NCBI GenBank assembly: GCA_035934995.1
Contig: DASYXI010000047.1
Span: 1-64,000 of the forward strand
Reading direction: 5' to 3'
From: REEB95 sp035934995
Lineage (GTDB): Bacteria > Pseudomonadota > Alphaproteobacteria > ATCC43930 > CGMCC-115725
Length of the DNA stretch: 64,000 bases
Shown: piece after piece, positions 55,214 through 63,669 of the stretch
Layout: every line of letters begins with the position of its first letter
Position numbering within the stretch: position 1 is the first letter of the stretch
Translations under genes and position numbers: made by a program
Notes under the pieces: model-generated
Database searches by the model: none
What the model saw: only the letters and a program-made list of their open reading frames with translations
What the model was told of the DNA's origin: nothing

Positions 55214-55891
55214 CTATTGCGCCGCCGCGACCCGCGTCTTGACCTGATCCGCGATCTTGCCGGCGGTGTCCTTGGCGTTGCGGTCGAGATCCTTGCCGGC
55301 CATCACGAAACGCGCCGCGGCCATATAAGGATTAAGCGTTACCGCCGCTCCCGGCAGCTTGCCGCTCTGTGCGCTGGTATCGACGGTGTAAAGCGGCTGC
55401 GGCGCGTTGGCGCTGAGCTGGTCGACTGACGACACCACTTGCAGGTCGGTCGCGCCGGTGCCGAAGCCGATCGCGGCGCGGCGCAGGCGATTGCCGGCAT
55501 CGACCTGGACGAAAACGCCGCGCACCAGCCAACCCGTCGCGGGTAGGGGCATGCCCGGCGCCAGACGTTCGGCGGCGATGCCGTCCTTGTGCAGATCGTC
55601 GACGATCGAATTCGCCATCAGGTCGATTAGATCGCGCGCCTGTTGTTGCGGCGTGCGCGCGACGCCGAGCGGACCCGAGCCGATGATGCCGGGACGCACG
55701 CGGTTGATCAGGCTGCCAGGACTGGATTGCTGAACGGCGTTCGCATCGAGATCGAAATCGGCGACATAGACGATCGTCGGCGCGCTCGCCGGTGCCGCCA
55801 TCGCATTCGTATCGGTAACCTTCGCGCCGCCGCACGCCGCGAGCAGCGCGACGATCACGCCGGCGAATAAAATTCCGAGACGACGCCGCAT
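55214..55891 (-). CDS. DUF4410-like lipoprotein
   Basis: A 225-residue protein with a lipobox (LLAAC, Cys at about residue 20) and a Thr/Ala-rich linker. RDLIDLMANSIVDDLHKDG and LVRGVFVQVDAGNRLRRAAIGFG resemble DUF4410 lipoproteins. Its function is unknown. The start at 55891 gives MRRRLGILFAG. The upstream acyltransferase frame runs on through this gene in another frame for over 500 bases (see that entry). Confidence 0.75.
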   Translation of the reverse strand: MRRRLGILFAGVIVALLAACGGAKVTDTNAMAAPASAPTIVYVADFDLDANAVQQSSPGSLINRVRPGIIGSGPLGVARTPQQQARDLIDLMANSIVDDLHKDGIAAERLAPGMPLPATGWLVRGVFVQVDAGNRLRRAAIGFGTGATDLQVVSSVDQLSANAPQPLYTVDTSAQSGKLPGAAVTLNPYMAAARFVMAGKDLDRNAKDTAGKIADQVKTRVAAAQ

Positions 55892-57017
55892 GATCTGACC
55901 CCCTCGGATTGCGACACGACAATTCAATTAAAGCAAGGCCGCAACGGTGCGTCCAGGACGGCCGCCGCTCAACCGCGCCGCAGCATGCGCTTTGCCATGC
56001 CGGCGGCGCGGCTTCGCGCCAAGCGAGCAACCGTCCCGCGAGCGTGTGCGGATTGGCGATCAATAGACCCCAACGTTCGCGTCGGTGCGACAGGAACGAT
56101 TTCTTATAGACATCGTCGCCGCGGCCGAAATCGATCTCGCGCGGTTTGTCGCGCTCGAGGATGCGCTCCATCATGCGCATCGTCAGGATCGTGCCGACCG
56201 ACAACTCGTCGAAACGCGTCGCATGGGCGAGCTTGTAGATCGTGACTCGGCCACGCCAGGCGAGCCAGCACTGTGCCGCCGCCGGCAGGCCATCGACCTT
56301 AAGAATGCCGAGCCGCAACGCGCCGACCGTCGCCGCCGTGCGAATGAGATGCGGCATGAAATCGGGAAAGGGCTCCGCGATCTTCCAGCTCTCGGCGTAG
56401 ACGGCTTCGTAGTCGCGAATGCCTTCGGCAAGCGCCGCGTCGTCGTCATGGAAGACGTAATCCAGCCGATGCGCGGCGGCGATGGCCTTGCTCTTGCGTT
56501 TCCAAGTGTTGCGTAGGGCGCTGGGCCGGGCGGCGACATAGCGATCGAAGTCGACACCGGCGGTCTCTTCATACCAGGTGCCGCTGTCGAAATATGGCTG
56601 CGGCCGCAGATCGGCCGCGCCGAATACGTTGACGAGACCGGCAAACGATTCGTCGTGCGGATCGAGACCCGACAGCTGCACCGCGTCGTAGCGCGCGTCG
56701 GCGATTTCGCGCGCAAGAGTGCCGAGCGCCTGGCGTAGCGCCGCGCCGCCGGCGGCGTAAACCGGTCCATGCTCGGTGCTGTAATAGTTGGAAAGGCTGA
56801 GCAGCCGGTGGCGGCCGGGCGACAGCCGGCAGACCAGCGCGGCGCGCGCGGCCGCATCGGCATAGATGCGCACGTTGCTTCCGGTCTCGGTTCCGTAGCG
56901 CGCCAGGACGTGGTACCAGAGCGGCAGCGCGAAAAAACTCCGCTCGGCCGCGCGCGCGAATAAATCGGCAAGCGGCGTCGACAGGCGGCTGAAATCGGGA
57001 TTGTCGTGAACGGCCAT
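55332..57017 (-). CDS. CelD/FemAB-like GNAT acyltransferase, C-terminal extension probably not native
   Basis: Residues about 1-345 are a GNAT-fold BioF2/CelD-type acyltransferase, with WYEETAGVDFDRYVAARPSALRNTWKRKSK and DFGRGDDVYKKSF near the end of the domain. Beyond about residue 350 the frame runs on another 200 residues over the DUF4410 gene with arginine-rich, non-conserved composition. In an alternative frame the reading closes with SRAAGMAKRMLRRG and a stop at 55969, which looks like a natural C-terminus, so a frameshift (real or a sequence error) near 56,000 is likely. The gene is divergent from a second acyltransferase at 57101. Confidence 0.7.
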   Translation of the reverse strand: MAVHDNPDFSRLSTPLADLFARAAERSFFALPLWYHVLARYGTETGSNVRIYADAAARAALVCRLSPGRHRLLSLSNYYSTEHGPVYAAGGAALRQALGTLAREIADARYDAVQLSGLDPHDESFAGLVNVFGAADLRPQPYFDSGTWYEETAGVDFDRYVAARPSALRNTWKRKSKAIAAAHRLDYVFHDDDAALAEGIRDYEAVYAESWKIAEPFPDFMPHLIRTAATVGALRLGILKVDGLPAAAQCWLAWRGRVTIYKLAHATRFDELSVGTILTMRMMERILERDKPREIDFGRGDDVYKKSFLSHRRERWGLLIANPHTLAGRLLAWREAAPPAWQSACCGAVERRPSWTHRCGLALIELSCRNPRGSDHAASSRNFIRRRDRRAARGVRRREGYRYECDGGTGERADDRLCRRFRSRCERRSAIQSWQPDQPRASRHHRLGSARRRAHAATTGARSNRPDGEFDRRRSAQGRHRRRTSGAGHAPTRDGLAGARRFRPGRCRQSPAPRRDRLRHRRDRPASGVVSRPAQRQRAAAALHRRYQRTERQAAGSGGNA

Positions 57018-57100
57018 CTTGTGTCGGTTTACTCGGGGCCCGACAGCTTACACCGGCGCGGCGTGCGCGATAGCGCGATTCGTCGGTCCGGCGGCCGCCA

Positions 57101-58210
57101 ATGAGCGATCTGACGCTGGCAAACGAGCCGGTCGAGTCGCGCTCGGCACTCGAGGGTGAATGGACGGCTTTCGAAGCGCGCGTGTCGGCCGGATTTTTTC
57201 TGTCGTCGGCATGGATCGGAACTTGGCTAGCGACGCTGCCGCCGCGATTGCGGCTTTATCGCGCCGCCGCGCGGCGCGGCCGCGACCTCGTCGGCCTCGC
57301 GGTGCTTGCCGCCAATCCGCTGCGGCCATTGTTGCGGGCGCCGTCGCGCGGCGTCGTTCTCAACGCCACCGGCGACGAGCGCTGTGATTGCGTTGCGATC
57401 GAGCATAACGGGTTCCTGGCGTCACCCGCCGATCAGCCGACATTGCTCGCCGCGCTTGGCGATTGGTTCGCCGGCGGCGCCGGTGGTCTCGGCGACGAAT
57501 TGCGGCTGTCGGGCGTCGCAACGGGCTTGTCCGCCGAGCGTTTGGCGCGTCATCGTTTGCTGCACAGCAGCCAGATGCGTCCGGGATTTGCGGTCGACCT
57601 CGCGCGGGTGCGCACGGCCGGCGATTTCGCGACGCTGCTGTCGGGCAATGCGCGCCAGCAGCTGCGGCGTGCGCAGCGTGATTTTGCCCAGGATGGCGAC
57701 ATGGCAATCGTCGAGGCGCGCGATGCCGACGAGGCGCTGGCATTCTTCGCCGCGCTCAAGGCGCTGCATGTGCAATCGTGGGGCCGGCGCGGTCGTCGCC
57801 ATGCATTTTCTGCCTCCTATTTTGAGACGTTCCACCGTGCGTTGATCGAACGAAGCTTCGCGCGCGACGCGGTCCAGCTTTTGCGCGTGACGGCGGCAAA
57901 AAAGCCGATCGGCTATCTCTACAATTTCAAGCACGGCGGCCGCATCTATTCGTATCAGAGCGGCTTCGACGATGCCGACCGCAAGCGGCGGCCGGGCGTC
58001 GTCAGTCACGCGCTGGCAATCGCGCACAATGCCGCCGCTGGCGCGACGGTCTACGATTTCCTCGCCGGCGAAAATCAACTTAAGGCGAGTTTCGCCACCG
58101 ACCGTTACGAATTGACCTGGCAGATCGTGCGGCAGCCGCGGCTCAAGTACCGGCTGGAATCTGCGGCGCACCGCGCCAAGCAGCGCCTGGTCGGCCGGGC
58201 GACGGCGTAA
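57101..58210 (+). CDS. CelD/FemAB-like GNAT acyltransferase
   Basis: A 369-residue GNAT-fold protein. NARQQLRRAQRDFAQDGD, then YLYNFKHGGRIYSYQSGFD and YDFLAGENQLKASFATDR, match the BioF2-like/CelD class of aminoacyl- or acyl-transferases involved in envelope glycan or peptidoglycan bridging. It is only about 80 bases from the divergent acyltransferase at 57017, so the pair probably share a pathway. The 3' end overlaps the amine oxidase gene by 68 bases. Confidence 0.8.
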   Translation: MSDLTLANEPVESRSALEGEWTAFEARVSAGFFLSSAWIGTWLATLPPRLRLYRAAARRGRDLVGLAVLAANPLRPLLRAPSRGVVLNATGDERCDCVAIEHNGFLASPADQPTLLAALGDWFAGGAGGLGDELRLSGVATGLSAERLARHRLLHSSQMRPGFAVDLARVRTAGDFATLLSGNARQQLRRAQRDFAQDGDMAIVEARDADEALAFFAALKALHVQSWGRRGRRHAFSASYFETFHRALIERSFARDAVQLLRVTAAKKPIGYLYNFKHGGRIYSYQSGFDDADRKRRPGVVSHALAIAHNAAAGATVYDFLAGENQLKASFATDRYELTWQIVRQPRLKYRLESAAHRAKQRLVGRATA

Positions 58211-59453
58211 GCGCGGCTGCGGCGGCGCGCGCCGCTTCCTCACCCGAAAGATAGGCACCGTGCGCCGTGCCGAAATGTGCGATCGAGCAAGCCTCGCCGG
58301 CGAAGAACAGCCGACCGTCGACCGGCGCCGTCAGGGTCATGCGATCGTCGGCGTGACCGGGCAGCGCCATCGAGTACGAACCGCGCGCGCACGGGTCGAG
58401 GCCCCACGACGACGAGACGATCGGCGATAAATGGGATTTGATGTCCGCGCCGAACAAGCCGCCGAGTTCTTCGATGGCGAATGCCGTAAATGTATCGACG
58501 CCGCCGCGCTCGAGTTCGACGGACAGCGTGCCGCCATAGAATCCAGCAATCATCGACCAGCCGTGCGGCCGGATTTGATAGCTGCCGGTCTTGACGCGGT
58601 CGAGCGCGCCGACGAGGTGATGATCCGTCTCGCGCGCCAATTCGCGCGCGCCGGTCTCATCGAGCCGCAGGAACAGCTTATTGACGACGCCGAGCGGCAA
58701 GCCGGCAGCGGCCGCGACTTTTGTCGGCAGGGCCGGCACGAACTTCACGCGTTCTTCGGCAATGACGGTTGTCGGCAAGGTGACGATGACCGCGCGGGCG
58801 GACAACGTGCCGCGGTCGGTGACAACACGCACGTCGGGCCCATCATGCTCGATGCGTTCGACGCGCGTATCGAACGCAACCGGCAATCCCTCGCCGTAGC
58901 GGCCAATCAGCGTGCCGTAACCTTCAAGCACGCGCCAATTGACGTAGGTTGGATCGTAACGACCGTAATCGTGCACTGAAACTTTCTCGATTTCGGCGCC
59001 ATTGGCCCAGGTGCTGATCGCCCCGAGGAGGGCGTTCCATTTGCCGTTGGGTTCGAGCAGGGTGGCGGCGGCGCAGTCATCGGGTGCCGCGGCGGCGCTA
59101 TCCAGCCGCGCGTAGAAAGCTTCCATTGCCGTCTGCCACTCGCGCTGTGCGGCATCACCTTGGATCCACGCAATCCGGCGGCCCCAATCGGGCAGCTTTT
59201 CGTCGATGGTGAGGCCGAGCTGACGCGCGATTGGAACCCACGGATTGATATCGGCCGAATGGAGCCATTCGCAGCCCAGATCAACGGCGAAACCAGATCC
59301 AGTCGGCGCCGTATGCGCGCGTCCGCCCGTGCGCGTGCGCGCCTCGACGATCTTGATCGTATGCCCGGTCGACGCCAGATGCTTGGCGGCCGACAGGCCA
59401 GCCGCGCCGGCGCCGATGATCACGACGTCGAATTCGCCGCTGCTTTCCGTCAT
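58143..59453 (-). CDS. FAD-dependent amine oxidase-family protein
   Basis: A 436-residue flavoprotein. The Rossmann motif is VVIIGAGAAGLSAAKHLA, with EARTRTGGRAHT after it and DGRLFFAGEACSIAHFGTAHGAYLSGEEA at the C-terminus, the FAD-binding GEA(C/A) region of the monoamine oxidase family. Candidates are polyamine or amino acid oxidases or carotenoid-type desaturases. AAAGG precedes the ATG at 59453. It is divergent from the inositol-phosphatase-like gene. Confidence 0.85.
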   Translation of the reverse strand: MTESSGEFDVVIIGAGAAGLSAAKHLASTGHTIKIVEARTRTGGRAHTAPTGSGFAVDLGCEWLHSADINPWVPIARQLGLTIDEKLPDWGRRIAWIQGDAAQREWQTAMEAFYARLDSAAAAPDDCAAATLLEPNGKWNALLGAISTWANGAEIEKVSVHDYGRYDPTYVNWRVLEGYGTLIGRYGEGLPVAFDTRVERIEHDGPDVRVVTDRGTLSARAVIVTLPTTVIAEERVKFVPALPTKVAAAAGLPLGVVNKLFLRLDETGARELARETDHHLVGALDRVKTGSYQIRPHGWSMIAGFYGGTLSVELERGGVDTFTAFAIEELGGLFGADIKSHLSPIVSSSWGLDPCARGSYSMALPGHADDRMTLTAPVDGRLFFAGEACSIAHFGTAHGAYLSGEEAARAAAAALTPSPGRPGAAWRGAPQIPAGT

Positions 59454-59497
59454 AGTGAGCCTTTCCACCGCACCCGTTTGTAAATCCAACACTGCCC

Positions 59498-60304
59498 ATG
59501 CCCGATCCCGAAGCCGTCGCCCGGCTCATCCGCGAAATCGCGCAGAGCGTCATACTGCCGCGCTTCGGCACGCTCAAGCGCGAGGACATTCGCGAGAAGG
59601 CGCCGGGCGATTTGGTGACGATCGCCGACCTCGAGGCCGAACGGGGGTTGACGGCCGGGTTACGCGAAATCGTGCCCGGTTCCGCGGTCTTAGGCGAGGA
59701 ATCTGTCGCCGTGGATCCGGGGCGGCTGAGCCTAACCGGCACCTGTGACAGTTTGTGGATCGTCGACCCGGTCGATGGCACGGCCAATTTTGCCCGTGGG
59801 AATCCCGGCTTTGCCATAATCGTCGCCTACGTCGAGCATGGCCGCACGCGCGGCGGCTGGATCTTCGATCCGCTTGGCGACCGCCTGGTTTGGGCCCAGG
59901 CGGGTGCCGGAGCCTGGTCGGACGGGCGTCGGTTGCGGATTTCGCCGGCGCCGGCCAACCCAATCGGGGCCGCTTACGGGCGCGCTATCTCGGGTGTGCG
60001 TTCGGCGAAGGCGATCGAGCAAGCAGGCATGCGTACGCACAATGTCGGCTCGAGCGGCATCGAATACCTCAACCTGGCGCTCGGCACGGCGCACTTCGCG
60101 CTGCATTCGCGCTCGCTGCCGTGGGATCACGCGGCCGGCATGCTGATGGCCACGGAAGCCGGCGGCCACGCCGCATTCCTCGATGGGACCCGCTACGATC
60201 CAGCCATTTACGATCGGACGGTGTTGGCCGCCAGCGATGCGGCGTGCTGGGCACGCGTGCGCGATGCCGTCACCATGTCGGCGCAGGACGCGACAACCGC
60301 GTGA
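59498..60304 (+). CDS. Inositol monophosphatase-family protein
   Basis: A 268-residue Mg-dependent phosphatase. Metal ligands are seen in LGEESVAV and WIVDPVDGTANFARG, with WDHAAGMLMATEAGG at the C-terminal motif. The exact substrate (inositol-1-phosphate, histidinol-phosphate or 3'-phosphoadenosine-5'-phosphate) cannot be separated by motif alone. GTGA overlap links it with the SDR gene. Confidence 0.85.
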   Translation: MPDPEAVARLIREIAQSVILPRFGTLKREDIREKAPGDLVTIADLEAERGLTAGLREIVPGSAVLGEESVAVDPGRLSLTGTCDSLWIVDPVDGTANFARGNPGFAIIVAYVEHGRTRGGWIFDPLGDRLVWAQAGAGAWSDGRRLRISPAPANPIGAAYGRAISGVRSAKAIEQAGMRTHNVGSSGIEYLNLALGTAHFALHSRSLPWDHAAGMLMATEAGGHAAFLDGTRYDPAIYDRTVLAASDAACWARVRDAVTMSAQDATTA

Positions 60305-61146
60305 GCGCAATGCGCGGCAAGACCGTCGTCGTCACCGGCGCGACAGCCGGCATCGGCCGCGTGGCGTGCGAACGGCTGGCCGCCATGGGCGCATCGTTGG
60401 CGTTGGTGGCGCGCGATCGGCCGCGGGCGGCGGCGCTGGCGACGGCGTTGACGCGTGCCGGCGCGCCGTCCGTCAGCGTCCACATCGCCGACTTGTCGCG
60501 GCTGGCCGAAGTGCGGCGCGTCGCCGGCGAGATCGCGTTGTTGCCGCGCATCGACGTGCTGCTCAACAACGCCGGCGCGATCTTCAATCGGCGCGAACAG
60601 ACGGCGGATGGTTTCGAGCGCACGTTCGCGCTCAATCACCTGGCGTACTTCACGTTGACCAACCTGTTGCGTGGCCGGTTGCAAGCGACGGCGCCGGCGC
60701 GGGTCGTCAACGTTGCGTCCGAGGCGCATCGCGGCGCTGTGTTGGCGCTCGACGATCTGCAAACGACGCGCGGCTACAGCGGTTGGCTTGCCTATAAACG
60801 GTCGAAGCTGTGCAACATCTTGTTCACACGCGCGCTGGCGCGCCGGCTCGCCGGTTCCGGTGTCACCGCTAATGCTCTTCATCCGGGATTCGTCGCGACC
60901 AATTTCGGCGACAACAACGGCGGCATATTCCGGGTCGGCGTCGGGATCGCCAAACGATTCATGGCGATTCCGCCGGCGGACGGCGCCAAGACGTCGGTCT
61001 ATCTCGCCTCGGCGCCGGAAGTGGCAAACCTCTCGGGGCTCTATTTCGACAAATGCGCGGTACGCGAACCGTCGGCCGAAGCGCAAGACGACGAAGCCGC
61101 CGAGCGGCTGTGGCATGAGAGCGTCCGCATGACGGAAACCGGATGA
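60301..61146 (+). CDS. Short-chain dehydrogenase/reductase, retinol-dehydrogenase-like
   Basis: A 281-residue (or 278 from the ATG at 60310) SDR. The NAD(P) motif is VVVTGATAGIGRVACERLA, NNAG is present as DVLLNNAGAIF, and the catalytic Tyr-Lys lies in GYSGWLAYKRSKLCNILF. The start is taken as the GTG at 60301 because it overlaps the upstream stop as GTGA. It resembles retinol dehydrogenase/WW-domain oxidoreductase-type SDRs; the substrate is unknown. Confidence 0.85.
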   Translation: MSAMRGKTVVVTGATAGIGRVACERLAAMGASLALVARDRPRAAALATALTRAGAPSVSVHIADLSRLAEVRRVAGEIALLPRIDVLLNNAGAIFNRREQTADGFERTFALNHLAYFTLTNLLRGRLQATAPARVVNVASEAHRGAVLALDDLQTTRGYSGWLAYKRSKLCNILFTRALARRLAGSGVTANALHPGFVATNFGDNNGGIFRVGVGIAKRFMAIPPADGAKTSVYLASAPEVANLSGLYFDKCAVREPSAEAQDDEAAERLWHESVRMTETG

Positions 61147-61163
61147 GGCTGCGGTTGCGGTCG

Positions 61164-61775
61164 TCAGTCGAGCGGGAAGAAGTCCACGGCCTCGGCAGCG
61201 ATATTCTGATGTGCCGTTTCATCGGGCCGCCGCGCCGGATTGGGCGCATAGATCGTGGCACCGAAGATGCCGTCGCCGTGAATGCCGTCGCTCGCCAGGG
61301 GCATGATAATGCGCTCGCCCTGACCGTAGCGGCCGGCGTGAATGAACACCGGGCCGGCACCGTGGGCGAATGCCGGCGTCGTGACGACGCGTTTGTGCCG
61401 GGCGAACATCATGTCGTATATGCGGCCGCGGAAAAATTCCTTCATCGGCTTGCCGCGCATGCTTTCGCCGAATGCTTCGGTGATCGCGTCGCCGCCGAGA
61501 CGCCCGATGAACGTGTCGGTGACGTTGTCGTATTTCCACGACCAGACGATCGGCAGGAACGGCGCGATGGCGGACGGGTCGATGTCGCGCCAGGCCGGCA
61601 TGCGCTTGCTGCCGCGCGCGGCATCCCAATGCCGAGCGATGCTGCAAAGGTCGGACGACTTGATCGTCGCGAAAAATCCTGAAAGCTCATCGGCACCATC
61701 TGACCAGGTTGACCGTCGTGCGATTGGGCCTGAATCACCGGTGCGCCCATGGCGGAGGCGCTGTGGCGTCAGCAT
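61164..61775 (-). CDS. PAS-domain protein
   Basis: A 203-residue protein with RMPAWRDIDPSAIAPFLPIVW and later GRLGGDAITEAFGESMRGK, the pattern of a short PAS_5-type PAS domain family of alphaproteobacteria. No output domain follows. The first about 20 residues are unusual and the start could lie later. No clear ribosome-binding site. Confidence 0.65.
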   Translation of the reverse strand: MLTPQRLRHGRTGDSGPIARRSTWSDGADELSGFFATIKSSDLCSIARHWDAARGSKRMPAWRDIDPSAIAPFLPIVWSWKYDNVTDTFIGRLGGDAITEAFGESMRGKPMKEFFRGRIYDMMFARHKRVVTTPAFAHGAGPVFIHAGRYGQGERIIMPLASDGIHGDGIFGATIYAPNPARRPDETAHQNIAAEAVDFFPLD

Positions 61776-61855
61776 GCATGGGTAGGGCGGTTCCGGCGAC
61801 GGACCATTTGCACTCGATGGCGCGGCCCGGCCAACGGCGGAAAAAAGGAGGCGCG

Positions 61856-62314
61856 ATGACCCGGCGGACAGCGATATTGTTGAGCGTTCTGGCGCTGATC
61901 CTGATGCCGGCGCCGGGCCGGGCTGCCGGCGTCCTCCGTTATGCCGGCCGGTTCTATGCCGGCGGCGGTGAACTCGACCTCGCGCGGTATTCCGACGGCA
62001 AAACGAAAATTGGCATCGTCGGAATCAACCGCGACCGTGAGCGCCTATCGGTCGCGTTCGCTTCCGACGAGTGGCATTCCTTCGTCGAACTTTGGGACAA
62101 GGCGCGCGGTACGTCGTCGGCGGCCTGGCAGACGACCGGCACGTTCAAAGAGGCTGGCACCGACGACGCGCGGTCGCTGTCGGTCGCGACGGGGCCAGGC
62201 GTGCAGTTCACGATAGTCGGCAAAAAGGGCTCGTTCACCTTCGTGCTGTCGCCGCGCGATTACGCCGCGTTCGATTCAGCGGTGAAACGGATGACGGTCT
62301 GGTTCACGCACTAG
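61856..62314 (+). CDS. Exported protein (152 aa)
   Basis: Signal peptide (MTRRTAILLSVLALILMPAP to about RAA-GV at residue 24), then a beta-rich mature domain with GFYAGGGELDLARYSDGK-like VLRYAGRFYAGGGELDLA. I recognise no family. A perfect AAGGAGG precedes the ATG. It lies before the dnaJ-like gene on the same strand. Confidence 0.6.
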   Translation: MTRRTAILLSVLALILMPAPGRAAGVLRYAGRFYAGGGELDLARYSDGKTKIGIVGINRDRERLSVAFASDEWHSFVELWDKARGTSSAAWQTTGTFKEAGTDDARSLSVATGPGVQFTIVGKKGSFTFVLSPRDYAAFDSAVKRMTVWFTH

Positions 62315-62348
62315 CCGCGCGGCGGCCGAGCTCCTATATGATGGGGCC

Positions 62349-63296
62349 ATGGCGCGGAACCCTTACGAGGTGCTGGGCGTAGCACGCGACGCGAGCGAGG
62401 ACGATATCCGCCGCGCGTACCGGCGGCTCGCCAAGCAGCATCATCCCGATCTCAATCCCGGCAACAAGGAAGCCGAGGCGCGCTTCAAGGAAATCGGCGC
62501 GGCCAATGAGCTGCTGTCGGATGCGGCGAAGCGCGGGCGCTTCGATCGCGGCGAGATCGACGAAACCGGTGCCGAAAAGCCGCAATATCAGCCCAACTAT
62601 CGCGGCTTCGCAGAGGGGCCGGACGGCGCGAAATACTACACGGCCGAAGGCGTCGCGCCGGAGGATCTCGAGGATCTCTTCGCGATGTTCGGCGGTCGCG
62701 GCGGTTTCCGTTCCGCCGCCGGCGATGAAGCGTTCACGCGACGCACCCACGTGCGCATGCGCGGCGCCGATCAGCATTACATGTTGACGATCGATTTTCT
62801 CGAGGCGATCAACGGCGCCAAGAAGCGGCTGCAGCTTGCGCCCGACAAAAGCCTCGACGTCACCATTCCCCCAGGACTACGCGACGGGCAGATTCTGCGC
62901 CTGAAAGAGCAAGGCGGCGAAGGCGTCGGCGGTGGATCGAAAGGCGACGCGTTGATCGAGGTACACGTCGCACCGCATGCGTTCTTCCGCCGCGACGGCG
63001 ACGATATTCACGTCGAGCTGCCGGTGACGATTGCCGAGGCGGCGCTCGGCGGCAAGATTTCGGTGCCGACGCCGACCGGCGCGGTGACCATGACGGTGCC
63101 CGTCGGCTCGAACACCGGCACGCGGCTGCGGCTGCGCGGTAAAGGCGCGCCGAAAGCGGACGGCAGTTACGGCGACGAATACGTGACGCTCAAAATCGTG
63201 CTGCCCGAAGGCGGCGACAAGGCACTCGCCGACTTCCTGCGCGATTGGGCGCCGCAACACCCGTATGACCCGCGCCGGGCGATGGGGTCGTCATGA
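62349..63296 (+). CDS. cbpA: CbpA-type J-domain co-chaperone
   Basis: A 315-residue DnaJ-class protein. The J domain (1-65) has HPD in KQHHPDLNPG and ends with GRFDRGE. There is no zinc-binding cysteine region; two C-terminal beta domains (about 115-305) follow, with GLRDGQILRLKEQGG and VPVGSNTGTRLRLRGKGAP. This is the CbpA rather than DnaJ architecture. It stimulates DnaK. The stop overlaps the cbpM ATG (ATGA). Confidence 0.9.
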   Translation: MARNPYEVLGVARDASEDDIRRAYRRLAKQHHPDLNPGNKEAEARFKEIGAANELLSDAAKRGRFDRGEIDETGAEKPQYQPNYRGFAEGPDGAKYYTAEGVAPEDLEDLFAMFGGRGGFRSAAGDEAFTRRTHVRMRGADQHYMLTIDFLEAINGAKKRLQLAPDKSLDVTIPPGLRDGQILRLKEQGGEGVGGGSKGDALIEVHVAPHAFFRRDGDDIHVELPVTIAEAALGGKISVPTPTGAVTMTVPVGSNTGTRLRLRGKGAPKADGSYGDEYVTLKIVLPEGGDKALADFLRDWAPQHPYDPRRAMGSS

Positions 63297-63610
63297 TCAC
63301 CTTCGAAGCCGTGTGCCAAATGGTGCGGCTCGAGCCGGTCGAGCTCGAACGCTGGATCGCCCAACGGTGGGTCCTGCCGGAGAGCGAGGGCGCGCACTAT
63401 GTATTCAGCGATCTCGACGTCGCGCGGGTCCGTCTGATCGTCGAATTGCACCGCGATCTCGCCGTCGGCGAGGACGCGATGTCCGTCGTGCTGCGGCTGC
63501 TCGACCAGCTCTATACGACCCGCCGGCAGATGCGGTCGCTGTTGCGCGCGCTCGAGACGCTGCCCGAGGACCACCGCGCGGCGGTCCTACGCCATTTCGG
63601 CGAACGCTGA
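63293..63610 (+). CDS. cbpM: CbpM-like chaperone modulator
   Basis: A 105-residue MerR-like protein: helix-turn-helix with LERWIAQRWVLPE and YVFSDLDVARVRLI, then a helix SVVLRLLDQLYTTRRQMRSL. In E. coli CbpM binds the J domain of CbpA and inhibits it. Coupling by ATGA overlap to cbpA supports this role. Confidence 0.85.
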   Translation: MITFEAVCQMVRLEPVELERWIAQRWVLPESEGAHYVFSDLDVARVRLIVELHRDLAVGEDAMSVVLRLLDQLYTTRRQMRSLLRALETLPEDHRAAVLRHFGER

Positions 63611-63669
63611 TCGGCGGCCGGCAAAGGCAGCTTTCGCGCCCGCGCCGATGCCGCTAGACTGCCGCCGCA

